Shown here: positions 1 to 8,966 of the stretch, one piece after another
How the letters are laid out: the number at the start of each line of letters is the position of its first letter
Position numbering within the stretch: the stretch's first letter is position 1
Origin: Alphaproteobacteria bacterium
GTDB lineage: Bacteria > Pseudomonadota > Alphaproteobacteria > JAUHZC01
Assembly: GCA_023898725.1 (NCBI GenBank)
Contig: CP060236.1
Location: 493,501 to 557,500 of the forward strand
Direction: 5' to 3'
DNA: 64,000 nucleotides
Notes under the pieces: generated by a model
The model's input: only the letters and a program-made list of their open reading frames with translations
What the model was told of the DNA's origin: nothing
Databases searched by the model: none
Position numbers and translations under genes: made by a program

Positions 1-1
1 A

Positions 2-1222
2 CGCAAAACATCCCACAACGTTCAGATACATGTAGGAGAACTCACCAATCATCTGACACAAAGTTTCCAAGGAATTCGTCTGGTGAAGGCATACAATATG
101 TATGCCTATGAGGGCATGCGGATGAAAAAAATTGTTGAAGCATTGCTGCATAAGACACTGCGTGCGATTCGTATCAAAGCCATGGGACATCCGATTATGG
201 AGTTTTTGGGGGGAGTAGCAATTGTATGTGTGATTCTATACTGGGGTCATCAAATTATTTATTACAACCAGACACCTGGAGAGTTCTTTGCTTTTATTAC
301 GGCGCTGTTAATGCTGTATGAACCGGCTAAGCGGATTGCCAAACTCCAAAATCAGCTTCAAGAGAGCATGGCTGCCGCGAGTCGTATTTTTGCGTTGCTT
401 GACTATCCACAGGAACAGTCGCTGCAGGTGTGTTCTGACAAAATTCCTGCTCCTACGGGGAAACTTGTTTTTGACAATGTAACGTTTTCTTATGGGGACG
501 GTAGCCCTGTTCTTAAAGATATAAACCTCACGATTAAAAAAGGAGATTGTATTGCCTTTGTGGGACCAAGTGGTGGGGGTAAAACCACAATTCTCAACCT
601 GTTGCTGGGCTTTTTTGAGGTGCAGGAAGGGCGTTTGCTGTTTGATGATAGACCAGCTTCTACATACAGCCTGGATGCTTTGCGGCGCTCTATTGCGCTG
701 GTGAGTCAGGATGTTACCCTCTTTGATGACACTGTGGCGGTTAACATTGGTCTTGGGGGCTGTGTGCCGGGAGTAGGAGATGAGGAGACGTCTGTTCTTC
801 CTCCGCATAAAGATATTGAATCGGCCGCAAAGAAGGCTGCGGCTCACGAGTTTATTATGAGACTACCTAACGGCTATGATACCAGAGTCGGGGAACGAGG
901 AGCACGTCTTTCGGGAGGTCAACGGCAGCGTATTGCCCTTGCCCGGGCCTTGATTCGTCAAAGCCCCATTATTCTTTTGGATGAGGCAACTTCAGCATTG
1001 GATACTGTTTCTGAACGGGTTATACAGGAATCCTTGGAAAAATTACGGGGGCGCCGTACTGTGATTATCGTTGCCCATCGCCTGTCAACGGTTCAACAAG
1101 CCGATCAGATTGTTCTGATAGACAAAGGCCGCATCGTTGCTGTTGATACTCACACAAATCTTCTTCAAAAATCTAAGCTCTACCAAAAATTATGTCGTCA
1201 CGAACTATCAGAGATTTCTTAA
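2..1222 (+). CDS. msbA: Lipid A/phospholipid ABC exporter MsbA-type, 3' part
   Basis: Inner-membrane ABC exporter half-transporter that flips lipid A-core or phospholipid. The reading frame is open from base 2 with no start, so the gene begins outside the window; the GTG at 83 is internal. The first ~110 codons match the end of an ABC membrane domain. The nucleotide-binding domain follows: Walker A GPSGGGKTT (bases ~563-589), signature LSGGQRQR, Walker B IILLDEATSALD and H-loop AHRLST. The next gene overlaps its last 31 bases, and the downstream genes build Kdo-lipid A, which favours an LPS role. The assignment to MsbA rather than another lipid or drug exporter rests on this context. Confidence 0.85.
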   Translation, partial: RKTSHNVQIHVGELTNHLTQSFQGIRLVKAYNMYAYEGMRMKKIVEALLHKTLRAIRIKAMGHPIMEFLGGVAIVCVILYWGHQIIYYNQTPGEFFAFITALLMLYEPAKRIAKLQNQLQESMAAASRIFALLDYPQEQSLQVCSDKIPAPTGKLVFDNVTFSYGDGSPVLKDINLTIKKGDCIAFVGPSGGGKTTILNLLLGFFEVQEGRLLFDDRPASTYSLDALRRSIALVSQDVTLFDDTVAVNIGLGGCVPGVGDEETSVLPPHKDIESAAKKAAAHEFIMRLPNGYDTRVGERGARLSGGQRQRIALARALIRQSPIILLDEATSALDTVSERVIQESLEKLRGRRTVIIVAHRLSTVQQADQIVLIDKGRIVAVDTHTNLLQKSKLYQKLCRHELSEIS

Positions 1223-1896
1223 AAAAACGCCGCAAAAGGGTTTTTAAAAGTAGTGCTGTTCAAGCCATTCTTGGCTGGCTTGTTGGGGTATACTTACGCT
1301 TTGTGTATGTTACGTCGCGCATTGAAATTCTGGGTGATGAATCTTGCACGCGCACGCCTCAACAAATTTATATTGGGGCGTTTTGGCATGATCGCTTAGC
1401 AATGATGAGCTTTCTGTGGCGCACAAAAAAACCCATGTATATGCTGATTTCACAGCATGCTGATGGACGGTTTATTGCACAAATTGTGAAACATTTAGGG
1501 ATCAACACCGTGGTAGGATCTACGGGTTCAGAAGGTGCAAAAGTCTTTCGAATGCTTATGACAATTTTGCGTGCAGGCTCAATGGTAGGAATTACCCCTG
1601 ATGGTCCAAAGGGTCCTCGCCATTATGCAACCCCGGGAGTGATTCGCCTTGCGCAATTGATGGGGGTGCCAATTGTACCAATGAGCTATGATATTACGCG
1701 CAAATGGGTTTTGCGTAGCTGGGATCAGTTGATCATCCCCTTGCCTTTTTCACGATGCACCTATGCAATTGGTACGCCAATTGCACCACTTCCCAAAGAT
1801 GCATCTGCTGATGATGTGACAATCCACACGCAGAGTCTTGCAAAGTGTTTGAATGACTTGACACGGGCGTGTACCCACAACCTAATAAAGGATTAA
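1192..1896 (+). CDS. DUF374 lysophospholipid acyltransferase-family protein
   Basis: Protein of 234 residues of the DUF374 family, related to LpxL/PlsC acyltransferases. It likely transfers an acyl chain onto lipid A or a related lipid at the inner membrane. Visible motifs are FWHDRLAM with the catalytic-type H66 and D67, a GRFI segment, and TPDGPKGPR, which is characteristic of the family. The ATG lies inside the end of the msbA-type gene (31-base overlap) and the stop is one base before waaA, so the genes are co-transcribed. In alphaproteobacteria this family commonly sits beside waaA and lpxK. The exact acyl donor and acceptor cannot be read from the sequence. Confidence 0.85.
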   Translation: MSSRTIRDFLKKRRKRVFKSSAVQAILGWLVGVYLRFVYVTSRIEILGDESCTRTPQQIYIGAFWHDRLAMMSFLWRTKKPMYMLISQHADGRFIAQIVKHLGINTVVGSTGSEGAKVFRMLMTILRAGSMVGITPDGPKGPRHYATPGVIRLAQLMGVPIVPMSYDITRKWVLRSWDQLIIPLPFSRCTYAIGTPIAPLPKDASADDVTIHTQSLAKCLNDLTRACTHNLIKD

Positions 1897-1897
1897 C

Positions 1898-3169
1898 ATG
1901 CTCTACTGGGTGTATCAAAATCTGTTGCGCATACTGAAGCCCTTTCTTATTGTGGGGCTATACATCCATGTGCGTAAAAGAGGAATTGCGTGGGGACGGT
2001 TTAAGGAAATTCGTGGCCGTCCCACAATGGTGCGGGATGATAATCATGCCTATGTGTGGGTGCATGCCGTTAGTTTTGGTGAAACAAAAGCAGCACTAAC
2101 ATTGGTGAAGTATATTCATGAACATCACCCTGACTTGCGGTTTGTGATGACAACTGTGACAAAAACAGCCGCTGATGAGGTGGCACGTAGCGTCCTGGAC
2201 TATGTTGTGCATCAATATTTGCCCTTTGATCACCAAACATGGGTTCTGCGCTTTTTGCAATCATGGAAGCCGTTGTGTGGCATCGTTGTGGAGCAAGAGC
2301 TGTGGCCATGTCTATATCTTGAGGCCCGGGCGCTGAATATACCTATTATCATTGTGAATGGTCACATGACCTCAGAGTCAGCATCGAAGTGGAAAAAAGT
2401 AAGAGGACTTTTGAAACCTATTTTTTCTGCTATAAAAGTTGTTCTTGCCCAATCAGAGTACGACGCTGCTCAGTGGAGACAGCTTGGGCATAGTAATGTT
2501 GTGAATGTCGGGAATTTGAAGTTTTCATCACCCCCCCTGCCGTATGACCCCGCTGTTTATGAAGAGATGGCTACAACCTTACAGAATCGCACCATTTGGG
2601 TTGCGGCAAGTGTTCACGCTGGGGAGGAAACATATCTTGCACAAGCGCATGCCCTTTTACGACGAGAATTTTCCGACTTACTGACGATTGTTGCGCCGAG
2701 GCATATTGAAAAAGCACCGCTATTTGTGCAAGCACTTAAGGAATCAGGATCATATGTGGGGGTGCGTTCGTGTGGCGATCCGATTACGGATGCTATGGAT
2801 GCCTATGTGGCTGATACTCATGGAGAAATGGGACTCTGGTATAGTCTTTGTCCTCTGACATTTTTGGGAGGATCGTTGATCCAAGGAGTTGGCGGACATA
2901 ACCCGATTGAGCCCATTCAACAGGATTGTGCAGTTGTTACGGGATTGCATACGGAGAATATCCATGAACTTGTCACACAGATGCTTCAAGCGGGCGCTTT
3001 GCGTCAAGCCAAAGATTCTTATGCCATTGCGCGTGAAGTTGCGACGCTCCTGCGTAAACCGGTTCAACTTAAAGCAATAACACAAAATGGTAAACGATTC
3101 GTGGCGCAAGTGAATCCATTGCCTGAAATTTATCAAAAACTACGGCCTTTTTTTGATAAAAAGCTATGA
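1898..3169 (+). CDS. waaA: 3-deoxy-D-manno-octulosonic acid (Kdo) transferase
   Basis: WaaA/KdtA transfers Kdo from CMP-Kdo to the lipid A precursor on the cytoplasmic face of the inner membrane. The protein has 423 residues, the usual length. It has an N-terminal hydrophobic anchor (about residues 8-24) and the HAVSFGE motif at 56-62, whose Glu62 corresponds to the family catalytic Glu. EQELWP at 132-137 and AASVHAGEE follow, then the C-terminal GT-B half with GGSLIQGVGGHNPIEP. It starts one base after the upstream stop. Whether it adds one or two Kdo units cannot be told. Confidence 0.95.
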   Translation: MLYWVYQNLLRILKPFLIVGLYIHVRKRGIAWGRFKEIRGRPTMVRDDNHAYVWVHAVSFGETKAALTLVKYIHEHHPDLRFVMTTVTKTAADEVARSVLDYVVHQYLPFDHQTWVLRFLQSWKPLCGIVVEQELWPCLYLEARALNIPIIIVNGHMTSESASKWKKVRGLLKPIFSAIKVVLAQSEYDAAQWRQLGHSNVVNVGNLKFSSPPLPYDPAVYEEMATTLQNRTIWVAASVHAGEETYLAQAHALLRREFSDLLTIVAPRHIEKAPLFVQALKESGSYVGVRSCGDPITDAMDAYVADTHGEMGLWYSLCPLTFLGGSLIQGVGGHNPIEPIQQDCAVVTGLHTENIHELVTQMLQAGALRQAKDSYAIAREVATLLRKPVQLKAITQNGKRFVAQVNPLPEIYQKLRPFFDKKL

Positions 3170-3302
3170 CTATGCTTCCGCGGATAAGCATTATTTTATA
3201 AAGGGTTTTTGGTTGTCTTCTCTACCCTTCACTTGACAAAATAATGCGAGACGTTGACGCAAAAATTCGTTAACTTAAGAGGAATTTTATTTTTATTCAC
3301 AC

Positions 3303-4334
3303 ATGCGGTTACAGGCCCCAAAATTTTGGTTTACATCTCACAAAGGTTTTTTTGCTTTTTTGTTATGGCCGCTGACGTTTTTGTATCGTGTTGCCCGTGC
3401 TGTTCACCAATATGTGCAAATGCGAAAAATTCCTCTTCATGGAATTCCCCGTCCTGTTGTGTGTGTCGGGAATAGTGTCGTTGGTGGTGCAGGGAAAACA
3501 CCTTTAGTAACATATCTGGCGCAATTGCTTGATAAGCAAAATATTCCTTTTGCCCTTATTAGTCGGGGATATGGTGGATATCTGCGTGATGCGACACGGG
3601 TGAATCCTGAGCGACATATGAATAGTGACGTGGGTGACGAGCCATTGTTGCTGGCCCACGTAGGGCCAACTTGGGTAGGGGTTAACCGTAATGCGTCCTG
3701 CTTGGCTGCAGTTCGTGATGGGGCAGAGGTATTGTTGTTAGATGATGGTCTCCAAAATGCCTCCGTTCCGCGAGATTTCTCATTGCTTGTCGTTGATGGG
3801 CAGCAGGGGTTTGGCAACGGACTAACATTACCTGCAGGCCCCTTGCGTGAAACCATATCGGAATCGATCCGCAAGATTGATGCTGTCGTAATTATTGGTG
3901 ATGATAAGCACAAAAGCCGTGAGCTTACAGAGCATATTCAAAAACATGTTCATCATGAATTCCCGATTTTTAAGGGATTTCTTAATCCCGTGGAGGATAG
4001 TCTTTTGCGGATGAAAGGGAGAAAACTTTTTGCGTTTGCAGGAATTGGTTATCCCGAGAAATTTTTTTCCTTGCTGCAGAAAAATGGCGGTGATGTTGTC
4101 GCGCAAGAAAAATATCCTGATCATTATGCCTATACTATGAAAGATATTGACCACCTTCTTTTTCTAGCAAGTAAACATCACGCTACGTTGATCACCACGT
4201 TGAAGGATTGGGTGCGCTTGCCCCCACACATTCAACAGAAGGTCTTGTATTTTGAAGTGACATTCAAGCCAAACGACCCTGCATTCTTCAATCGCTTTGT
4301 GATGGGAAGAATTGAAACGTTGATGATGGCCTGA
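3303..4334 (+). CDS. lpxK: Tetraacyldisaccharide 4'-kinase
   Basis: LpxK phosphorylates the 4' position of the tetraacyldisaccharide to make lipid IVA. The protein has 343 residues. An N-terminal membrane-associated helix (about 15-32) precedes the P-loop GNSVVGGAGKTP (56-67). The family signature LLDDGLQNASVPRD follows, then DGQQGFGNG and LPAGPLRE. A purine-rich AAGAGGA lies about 20 bases before the ATG, which is far for a Shine-Dalgarno site, so the start rests mainly on homology. It is the last gene of the LPS cluster: 133 bases separate it from waaA and a strong hairpin terminator follows. Confidence 0.93.
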   Translation: MRLQAPKFWFTSHKGFFAFLLWPLTFLYRVARAVHQYVQMRKIPLHGIPRPVVCVGNSVVGGAGKTPLVTYLAQLLDKQNIPFALISRGYGGYLRDATRVNPERHMNSDVGDEPLLLAHVGPTWVGVNRNASCLAAVRDGAEVLLLDDGLQNASVPRDFSLLVVDGQQGFGNGLTLPAGPLRETISESIRKIDAVVIIGDDKHKSRELTEHIQKHVHHEFPIFKGFLNPVEDSLLRMKGRKLFAFAGIGYPEKFFSLLQKNGGDVVAQEKYPDHYAYTMKDIDHLLFLASKHHATLITTLKDWVRLPPHIQQKVLYFEVTFKPNDPAFFNRFVMGRIETLMMA

Positions 4335-4376
4335 AATCCTATTACCTTACAGCATAGTGATGCCAGCAATACCGCG

Positions 4377-4427
4377 CCACCCTGGATAACCCTCTTGCGA
4401 GGGTTATCCAGCAAGGGTGGGTTTTTT
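4377..4427 (+). terminator. Rho-independent terminator after lpxK
   Basis: A long hairpin. The inner perfect stem pairs 4383-4394 with 4399-4410 around a TTGC loop. An outer stem CCACCC (4377-4382)/GGGTGG (4415-4420) is separated by a short one-sided bulge. A T-run follows immediately at 4422-4427. It ends the msbA-waaA-lpxK transcript. The opposite strand has no T-run, so it is not clearly bidirectional. Confidence 0.85.
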
Positions 4428-4428
4428 C

Positions 4429-5160
4429 TTAATGACTCTTTGCTATAGGTTTCCAATAACCGCGTGGTTTTATTAATTGTGGAAAAACTTCATCAAAAGC
4501 ATGCTTTGCTGCTTCTGCACGATTATTATACCAGCCAATATTGGTAAATGTGCGGCGTCCAATATCGCGAATAGAGGCTCCGAACTTGGAAAATTTTCCC
4601 TCGTTCACATAAATATCAACACTCCGAAGAGAGCGGCAGCGGAGTGGAAAATAGTCCTTTCCTGCACGAGAAACTTTCCAGTATGAGGGGTCTCGCAATT
4701 TTTTTAGCCAAGCTGCACGTTTTTTAATATAGTTTTCACGCTTTTTCCCTGGTGCCGCTGGTGATCTGGGATTTAGTGATCCCTCCATATACCCAGCACA
4801 TATACACCCAACTTCAAGATCTTCCGGAAATCCTGTGTGATGCATTATGTGTCCCCAGCGAATTTCTTCGCGTTCACACATCCCGCACAGCACATGGTTT
4901 TGCGATCCCTCCTCATGGTCTTCAATATCAACACACACCCAACCTCGCTTAGGCGTGTGGGCATCCTTCCATCGTCCAGAGGAACCGCGTCCTTTTGGAA
5001 TATCGGTGCGCGCTAAATCACAATCGTGATCCGCACAGGAGCATACACGAAGTCCTGTGGCTGTTGCAGCAGATGCCGGTGTATCATCTGAGGCGTGAAG
5101 AGATTTGTATGTTGGTAAAACAGAAAAAATTACAAACAAGAGTATGAGGTGATTTTTCAT
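4429..5160 (-). CDS. Secreted Cys-rich protein of unknown function
   Basis: Function not recognised. The ATG at 5160 gives 243 residues with a clean signal peptide (about 1-23, ending SLHA). The longer open frame upstream adds a non-signal leader and is unlikely. The mature part has Cys at 40, 42, 47 and 76, a CGMC pair at 92/95, IRWGHIMHH, and VGCICA with Cys 119/121. The block CxxC...IRxxHxMxH...LxVGCxCA resembles a zinc-knuckle-like domain seen in uncharacterised, normally cytoplasmic bacterial proteins; that comparison is from memory. A basic region and a C-terminal RRTFTNIGWYNNRAEA segment follow. It stands alone between convergent lpxK and trmJ. An exported metal-binding or effector protein is possible. 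Confidence 0.7.
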   Translation of the reverse strand: MKNHLILLFVIFSVLPTYKSLHASDDTPASAATATGLRVCSCADHDCDLARTDIPKGRGSSGRWKDAHTPKRGWVCVDIEDHEEGSQNHVLCGMCEREEIRWGHIMHHTGFPEDLEVGCICAGYMEGSLNPRSPAAPGKKRENYIKKRAAWLKKLRDPSYWKVSRAGKDYFPLRCRSLRSVDIYVNEGKFSKFGASIRDIGRRTFTNIGWYNNRAEAAKHAFDEVFPQLIKPRGYWKPIAKSH

Positions 5161-5438
5161 AGCTAGTCTCTGAGTTGATAATTGAACATAATAAATATGT
5201 GTAAAAAATAATAAAGAAAACTTTTCCTCTTTCATTCTCTTTATATCACTATGATGGCAAAAGAAGTGACATTTATGTAGGGAGGAAAACCAGAGAGTCA
5301 TAAGATTTTTCCTTATATTGCAACATATTCCAACAATATTTTCGAAAAGAGATGCACCATGATAACGCACAAAGATATGCGATAAATCTATGATTAGTAT
5401 GCGCTTAGTAAATGTATATCTTTTTTGTATTGGCTATC

Positions 5439-5452
5439 GGTATAATTATACC
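5439..5452. repeat. 14-bp perfect palindrome
   Basis: GGTATAATTATACC reads the same on both strands and lies just beyond the trmJ stop, in the 295-bp gap before the secreted Cys-rich gene. It contains TATAAT in both directions. It could be a protein-binding site or chance in AT-rich DNA. No T-run makes it a terminator. Nothing else in 5161-5455 stands out apart from AT-rich promoter-like sequence. Confidence 0.4.
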
Positions 5453-5455
5453 TTC

Positions 5456-6247
5456 TTACGAATCCTCTGAACGTGGTCGCATGGGACGGTTACTGAGCGC
5501 GGCTACAATACCATGGAGTGTGCGCACTTCTTGATCAGAAAGCTGACATCGCAGAAACATGTTGCGAATGTGGCGAACCATAACTTCCCGCTTTCCAGCG
5601 ATGCGCAAAAATCCACTTGCATCAAGTGCTCGCTCCAAGTGGTCAAAGAAATAGACAATATCTTTTTTTTGTGCAGGAAATGTGTGGGCATATTCGAGAG
5701 CTATTTCTGATGGTGGGGGGCTGGCTGTCGTGAAGTATGTAGAGGCAACAACCGTTACAGCTTGTGCCAGATTCAGTGAAGAAAATTTGTCCCACGTAGG
5801 AATTTGAATCAGCGTATCAACATAGGATAAATCAGTATTCGTGAGTCCTGATTTCTCGCGCCCAAACAAAATGCCGACACGGGAGTTTCTTTTGATCAGT
5901 TCAAGGGTTTTGTGCATAGCCTCAGGCGTGTGCATGAGGGGCTTTGTCATATCGCGAACGCGATCAGAGGTTCCAAACACACTGTGCAAATCCCCAATCG
6001 CTGTGGGAATATCTGGGTATACTTTTGCATTTTCCAGAATAATGTCGGCCCCAGCAGAGGCCCCTCGCGCCGTGCTGTTTACGTGATCTGAAAGCGGTGC
6101 AATCAAGCGCAGCTCATGCCAGCCAAAATTCAGCATAGCACGGGCTACCGTGCCAATATTTTGGGATAGCTGCGTTTCTATGCATAGCACCACAGGTGTG
6201 TTGGTATTCAGTGTAGCGAGCTCTGTAGTGGTTATTTTTGTTCCCAT
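5456..6247 (-). CDS. trmJ: tRNA (cytidine/uridine-32-2'-O)-methyltransferase, TrmJ-type
   Basis: SPOUT-class RNA 2'-O-methyltransferase using S-adenosylmethionine, 263 residues. The N-terminal segment CIETQLSQNIGTVARAMLNFG carries the catalytic-type Asn and Arg of the TrmH superfamily. The trefoil-knot SAM site is formed by GILFGREKSGLTN and SSLNLAQAV near residues 125-165. A helical C-terminal extension matches TrmJ/LasT rather than TrmL. The start is 3 bases past the cysS stop, so it belongs to the gltX-cysS-trmJ transcript. Target position 32 is inferred from family resemblance. Confidence 0.85.
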   Translation of the reverse strand: MGTKITTTELATLNTNTPVVLCIETQLSQNIGTVARAMLNFGWHELRLIAPLSDHVNSTARGASAGADIILENAKVYPDIPTAIGDLHSVFGTSDRVRDMTKPLMHTPEAMHKTLELIKRNSRVGILFGREKSGLTNTDLSYVDTLIQIPTWDKFSSLNLAQAVTVVASTYFTTASPPPSEIALEYAHTFPAQKKDIVYFFDHLERALDASGFLRIAGKREVMVRHIRNMFLRCQLSDQEVRTLHGIVAALSNRPMRPRSEDS

Positions 6248-6250
6248 AGG

Positions 6251-7612
6251 CTATTTCTTTGTGTGCCATGTTGTGCCACTGGGTGTATCTTCAAGGACAA
6301 TCCCCCGTGCCAGAAGATGGTCACGGATGTGATCAGCAGTTGCGAAATCTTTGATTTTTTTTGCTTCTGTGCGTGCGGCAATCTGAGCGGCAATTGTTTC
6401 AGGATCAAGGGATGCATTTCCTTGGAACCACTCTTTTGTAGGGGTAAACATTAAGCCACACAGACGCGCCGAATTCACAAGCGTACGCCCAAGAATGGAT
6501 TTTTGTGTACTACTTTTTGTGCTGTTGATTGTACGTGCTAATCGATGCAGGTGATGAAAGGCAAGGGGTGTATTGATGTCATCATGGAGGGCATCAAGAA
6601 CATCAACATCAATCTGCTCGTGATCAGCTATCTCATCGCAGGTGCGTAACGCTGTGTAAAGGCGATCAATTGCTTGTGTAGCCTGCTGGATAAGCTCATC
6701 AGTCCAATCCAATGACTGCCGATAGTGGGCTGATAATAAACAATAACGAATGACTTCCCCCGAAAGTCTTCCCAATAAGTCACGTGTTGTAAAAAAATTA
6801 CCAAGAGATTTGGCCATCTTTTGTCCGTTTACCAGAAGCATGCCGTTATGCAACCAGGTGCGTGCGTAACTTTCTGTTCCATGGGCACAGCAACTTTGGG
6901 CGTTTTCATTTTCGTGGTGTGGAAAGAGTAAATCCTGTCCTCCGGCATGGATATCAAACGTCTCACCGAGAATTTCCCCTGCCATAGCGGAGCATTCAAT
7001 ATGCCAACCAGGACGTCCTCGTCCCCAAGGGCTTTCCCACCCCGGTTGATCTACGGATGAGGGTTTCCATAGAATAAAGTCCATGGGGTTCTTTTTGTAG
7101 GGAGAAACCTCAACACGGCTTCCCGCAATCATTTCACCTGTATCGCGCCCAGAAAGAGAACCGTAAGCCGGATATGATGTCACATCAAACAACACGTGCT
7201 GTTGCGCGACATAGGCATGATTTTTAGTAAGTAATGTTTTAATCATGTGGATCATCTGAGGAATGAACTGCGTTGCGCGCGGCTCGTGTGTGGGTAAAAG
7301 AACATTGAGTGCCCCCATGTCCTCATGGTAATGGGCGATGGTCATGTGTGTGAGTGTATCAATACTAACATTCTGTTCCTGTGCACGGGCGATGATTTTG
7401 TCATCGACATCTGTGAAATTCCGGGCATAGGTGACCGTATACGATCGCCGGAGCAGGCGGTACAAAACATCAAACACAACAGCAGGGCGGGCATTCCCAA
7501 TGTGTGCGCGATCATAAACCGTTGGTCCACACAGGTACATCCTTACATGACCGGGATCTAGGGGGCTGAAGTGTTGTTTTTCACGGGTGTGTGCATTGGT
7601 GAGATAAAGCAT
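6251..7612 (-). CDS. cysS: Cysteine--tRNA ligase
   Basis: Class I synthetase charging tRNA-Cys. The chosen ATG at 7612 gives 453 residues starting MLYLTNAHTREK. The open frame extends 17 codons further but would run into the gltX end. Motifs are MYLCGPTVYDRAHIGNARP (zinc Cys plus HIGH-type signature), WHIECSAMAG and FPHHENE with zinc ligands, and QKMAKSLGNF (KMSKS-type loop). The length and C-terminal anticodon-binding helices are normal. The start is 4 bases after the gltX stop, indicating co-transcription. Confidence 0.96.
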   Translation of the reverse strand: MLYLTNAHTREKQHFSPLDPGHVRMYLCGPTVYDRAHIGNARPAVVFDVLYRLLRRSYTVTYARNFTDVDDKIIARAQEQNVSIDTLTHMTIAHYHEDMGALNVLLPTHEPRATQFIPQMIHMIKTLLTKNHAYVAQQHVLFDVTSYPAYGSLSGRDTGEMIAGSRVEVSPYKKNPMDFILWKPSSVDQPGWESPWGRGRPGWHIECSAMAGEILGETFDIHAGGQDLLFPHHENENAQSCCAHGTESYARTWLHNGMLLVNGQKMAKSLGNFFTTRDLLGRLSGEVIRYCLLSAHYRQSLDWTDELIQQATQAIDRLYTALRTCDEIADHEQIDVDVLDALHDDINTPLAFHHLHRLARTINSTKSSTQKSILGRTLVNSARLCGLMFTPTKEWFQGNASLDPETIAAQIAARTEAKKIKDFATADHIRDHLLARGIVLEDTPSGTTWHTKK

Positions 7613-7616
7613 GGAA

Positions 7617-8966
7617 CTAGGCACGTAAACCCATGAGCCGCTCAGAAACCTTCTTGCGGCCAATCAGTAAAAACATATTTTTCAACTCAGGACCATGCTC
7701 TTCACCCGTTAGCGCCAGGCGAATAGGCATAAACAGGTCTTTACCTTTGCGCTGAGTGTGTTTTTTAAGGTGCATCACCCATGTGTCCCATGTTTCTTCA
7801 TCCCATCCCACCGGAGGCAGTAAATCGTGCGCAGTTTTTAAAAAATCAGAATCGCTTATACACGGGGTAATGGTGCCAAGGCAACTATCTACCCAATGCT
7901 TAATATCAGAAATTTTATCAAGATTAGCCTTTGTGCGTTCCCAAAAATCCTCATCAACAGCAGGGTAGGCCACAAGATGTTTCTTTGCTTCGGCAAAAGA
8001 AAGGCCATGAACAATTTTTTTGTTAATCAGGGTTACATTTGCTTTGTCAAACTTAGCGGTTGAACGGCCAAAATGGCTTAGATCAAACTGAGAAGCAAGT
8101 GTGGCCATGTCGGTAAAAACTTGCATTGCATCAGACGTGCCGATGGTTCCTAGGACACTGTTTATGGCCATGGGCTCGTATCCCTCTGCGCGTAAACTGC
8201 GCAGACTTAAGCTTCCATCGCGTTTGGAAAATCCCTCTCCCAATGCTCCTGAGATTAATGGAAAGTGCGCAAATGAGAAAGCGCTAGGGTCTGCTCCCAG
8301 GGCTTCCAGCAATTGGATGTTGATAGCTGTGTTCGTAACATGATCTTCGCCCCGAAAAATATGGGTAATACTATGGCGTATATCGTCCACAGCCGTGCAA
8401 AGCAAATAGGTAGGATCACCAGATTCTCGAATCATTACAGGATCAGAGATATGCTGTGTGTCAAGGGTAATGGTTCCTCGCACAGCGTCCTCCCAGGTAA
8501 CGGGCAGACGGTTAAGTTTGAATCGCCAGTGTGGTATGCGTCCTTCTGCCTTGTACGTAGCAATTTCTGGGGCGGAGAGTTCCAGAGCACGGCGATTGTA
8601 GAGAGGGGGTTTTCCGCGCGCCAGAAGAGTCTTGCGCATGATTTCTAGTTCTTCGGGTGTTTCATAACAGGGATATAAATGCCCAGAAGAAACAAGTGTT
8701 GTTTTTGTGGCCATGTAATCGGCCATATGGGCACTTTGGCAGTCTGTGTCATCCCACTGAATGCCCAACCACGTGAGGTCTTCCTTGATTGCATCTACAA
8801 ATTCAGGCTTTGAGCGTGCTGTATCGGTATCGTCAAGGCGCAACAACAACGTCCCTTTGTGTTTGCGTACCATCAAATAATTGAGAAGAGCCGTACGAGC
8901 GTTCCCTGGGTGAAGATATCCTGTGGGACTGGGCGCAAAGCGAAGGCGGTACGGCAAAGAGGTCAT
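7617..8966 (-). CDS. gltX: Glutamate--tRNA ligase, second (GluRS2-like) type
   Basis: Class I synthetase charging tRNA-Glu, 449 residues from the ATG at 8966. An ATG at 9005 would add 13 residues; neither has a clear Shine-Dalgarno site. RFAPSPTGYLHPGNART carries the HIGH-type site with Pro in an unusual position. GEGFSKRDGSLSL replaces KMSKS, resembling the LSKRLGSLSL form of the second GluRS found in alphaproteobacteria that carry two paralogues. It is the first gene of gltX-cysS-trmJ. If a second gltX exists elsewhere, substrate division between the two is possible but cannot be judged here. Confidence 0.92.
   Translation of the reverse strand: MTSLPYRLRFAPSPTGYLHPGNARTALLNYLMVRKHKGTLLLRLDDTDTARSKPEFVDAIKEDLTWLGIQWDDTDCQSAHMADYMATKTTLVSSGHLYPCYETPEELEIMRKTLLARGKPPLYNRRALELSAPEIATYKAEGRIPHWRFKLNRLPVTWEDAVRGTITLDTQHISDPVMIRESGDPTYLLCTAVDDIRHSITHIFRGEDHVTNTAINIQLLEALGADPSAFSFAHFPLISGALGEGFSKRDGSLSLRSLRAEGYEPMAINSVLGTIGTSDAMQVFTDMATLASQFDLSHFGRSTAKFDKANVTLINKKIVHGLSFAEAKKHLVAYPAVDEDFWERTKANLDKISDIKHWVDSCLGTITPCISDSDFLKTAHDLLPPVGWDEETWDTWVMHLKKHTQRKGKDLFMPIRLALTGEEHGPELKNMFLLIGRKKVSERLMGLRA

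Noticed and set aside
308..847. 179-codon open frame on the - strand
   Set aside because: Antisense to the ABC exporter with intact Walker motifs; translation has no domain features.
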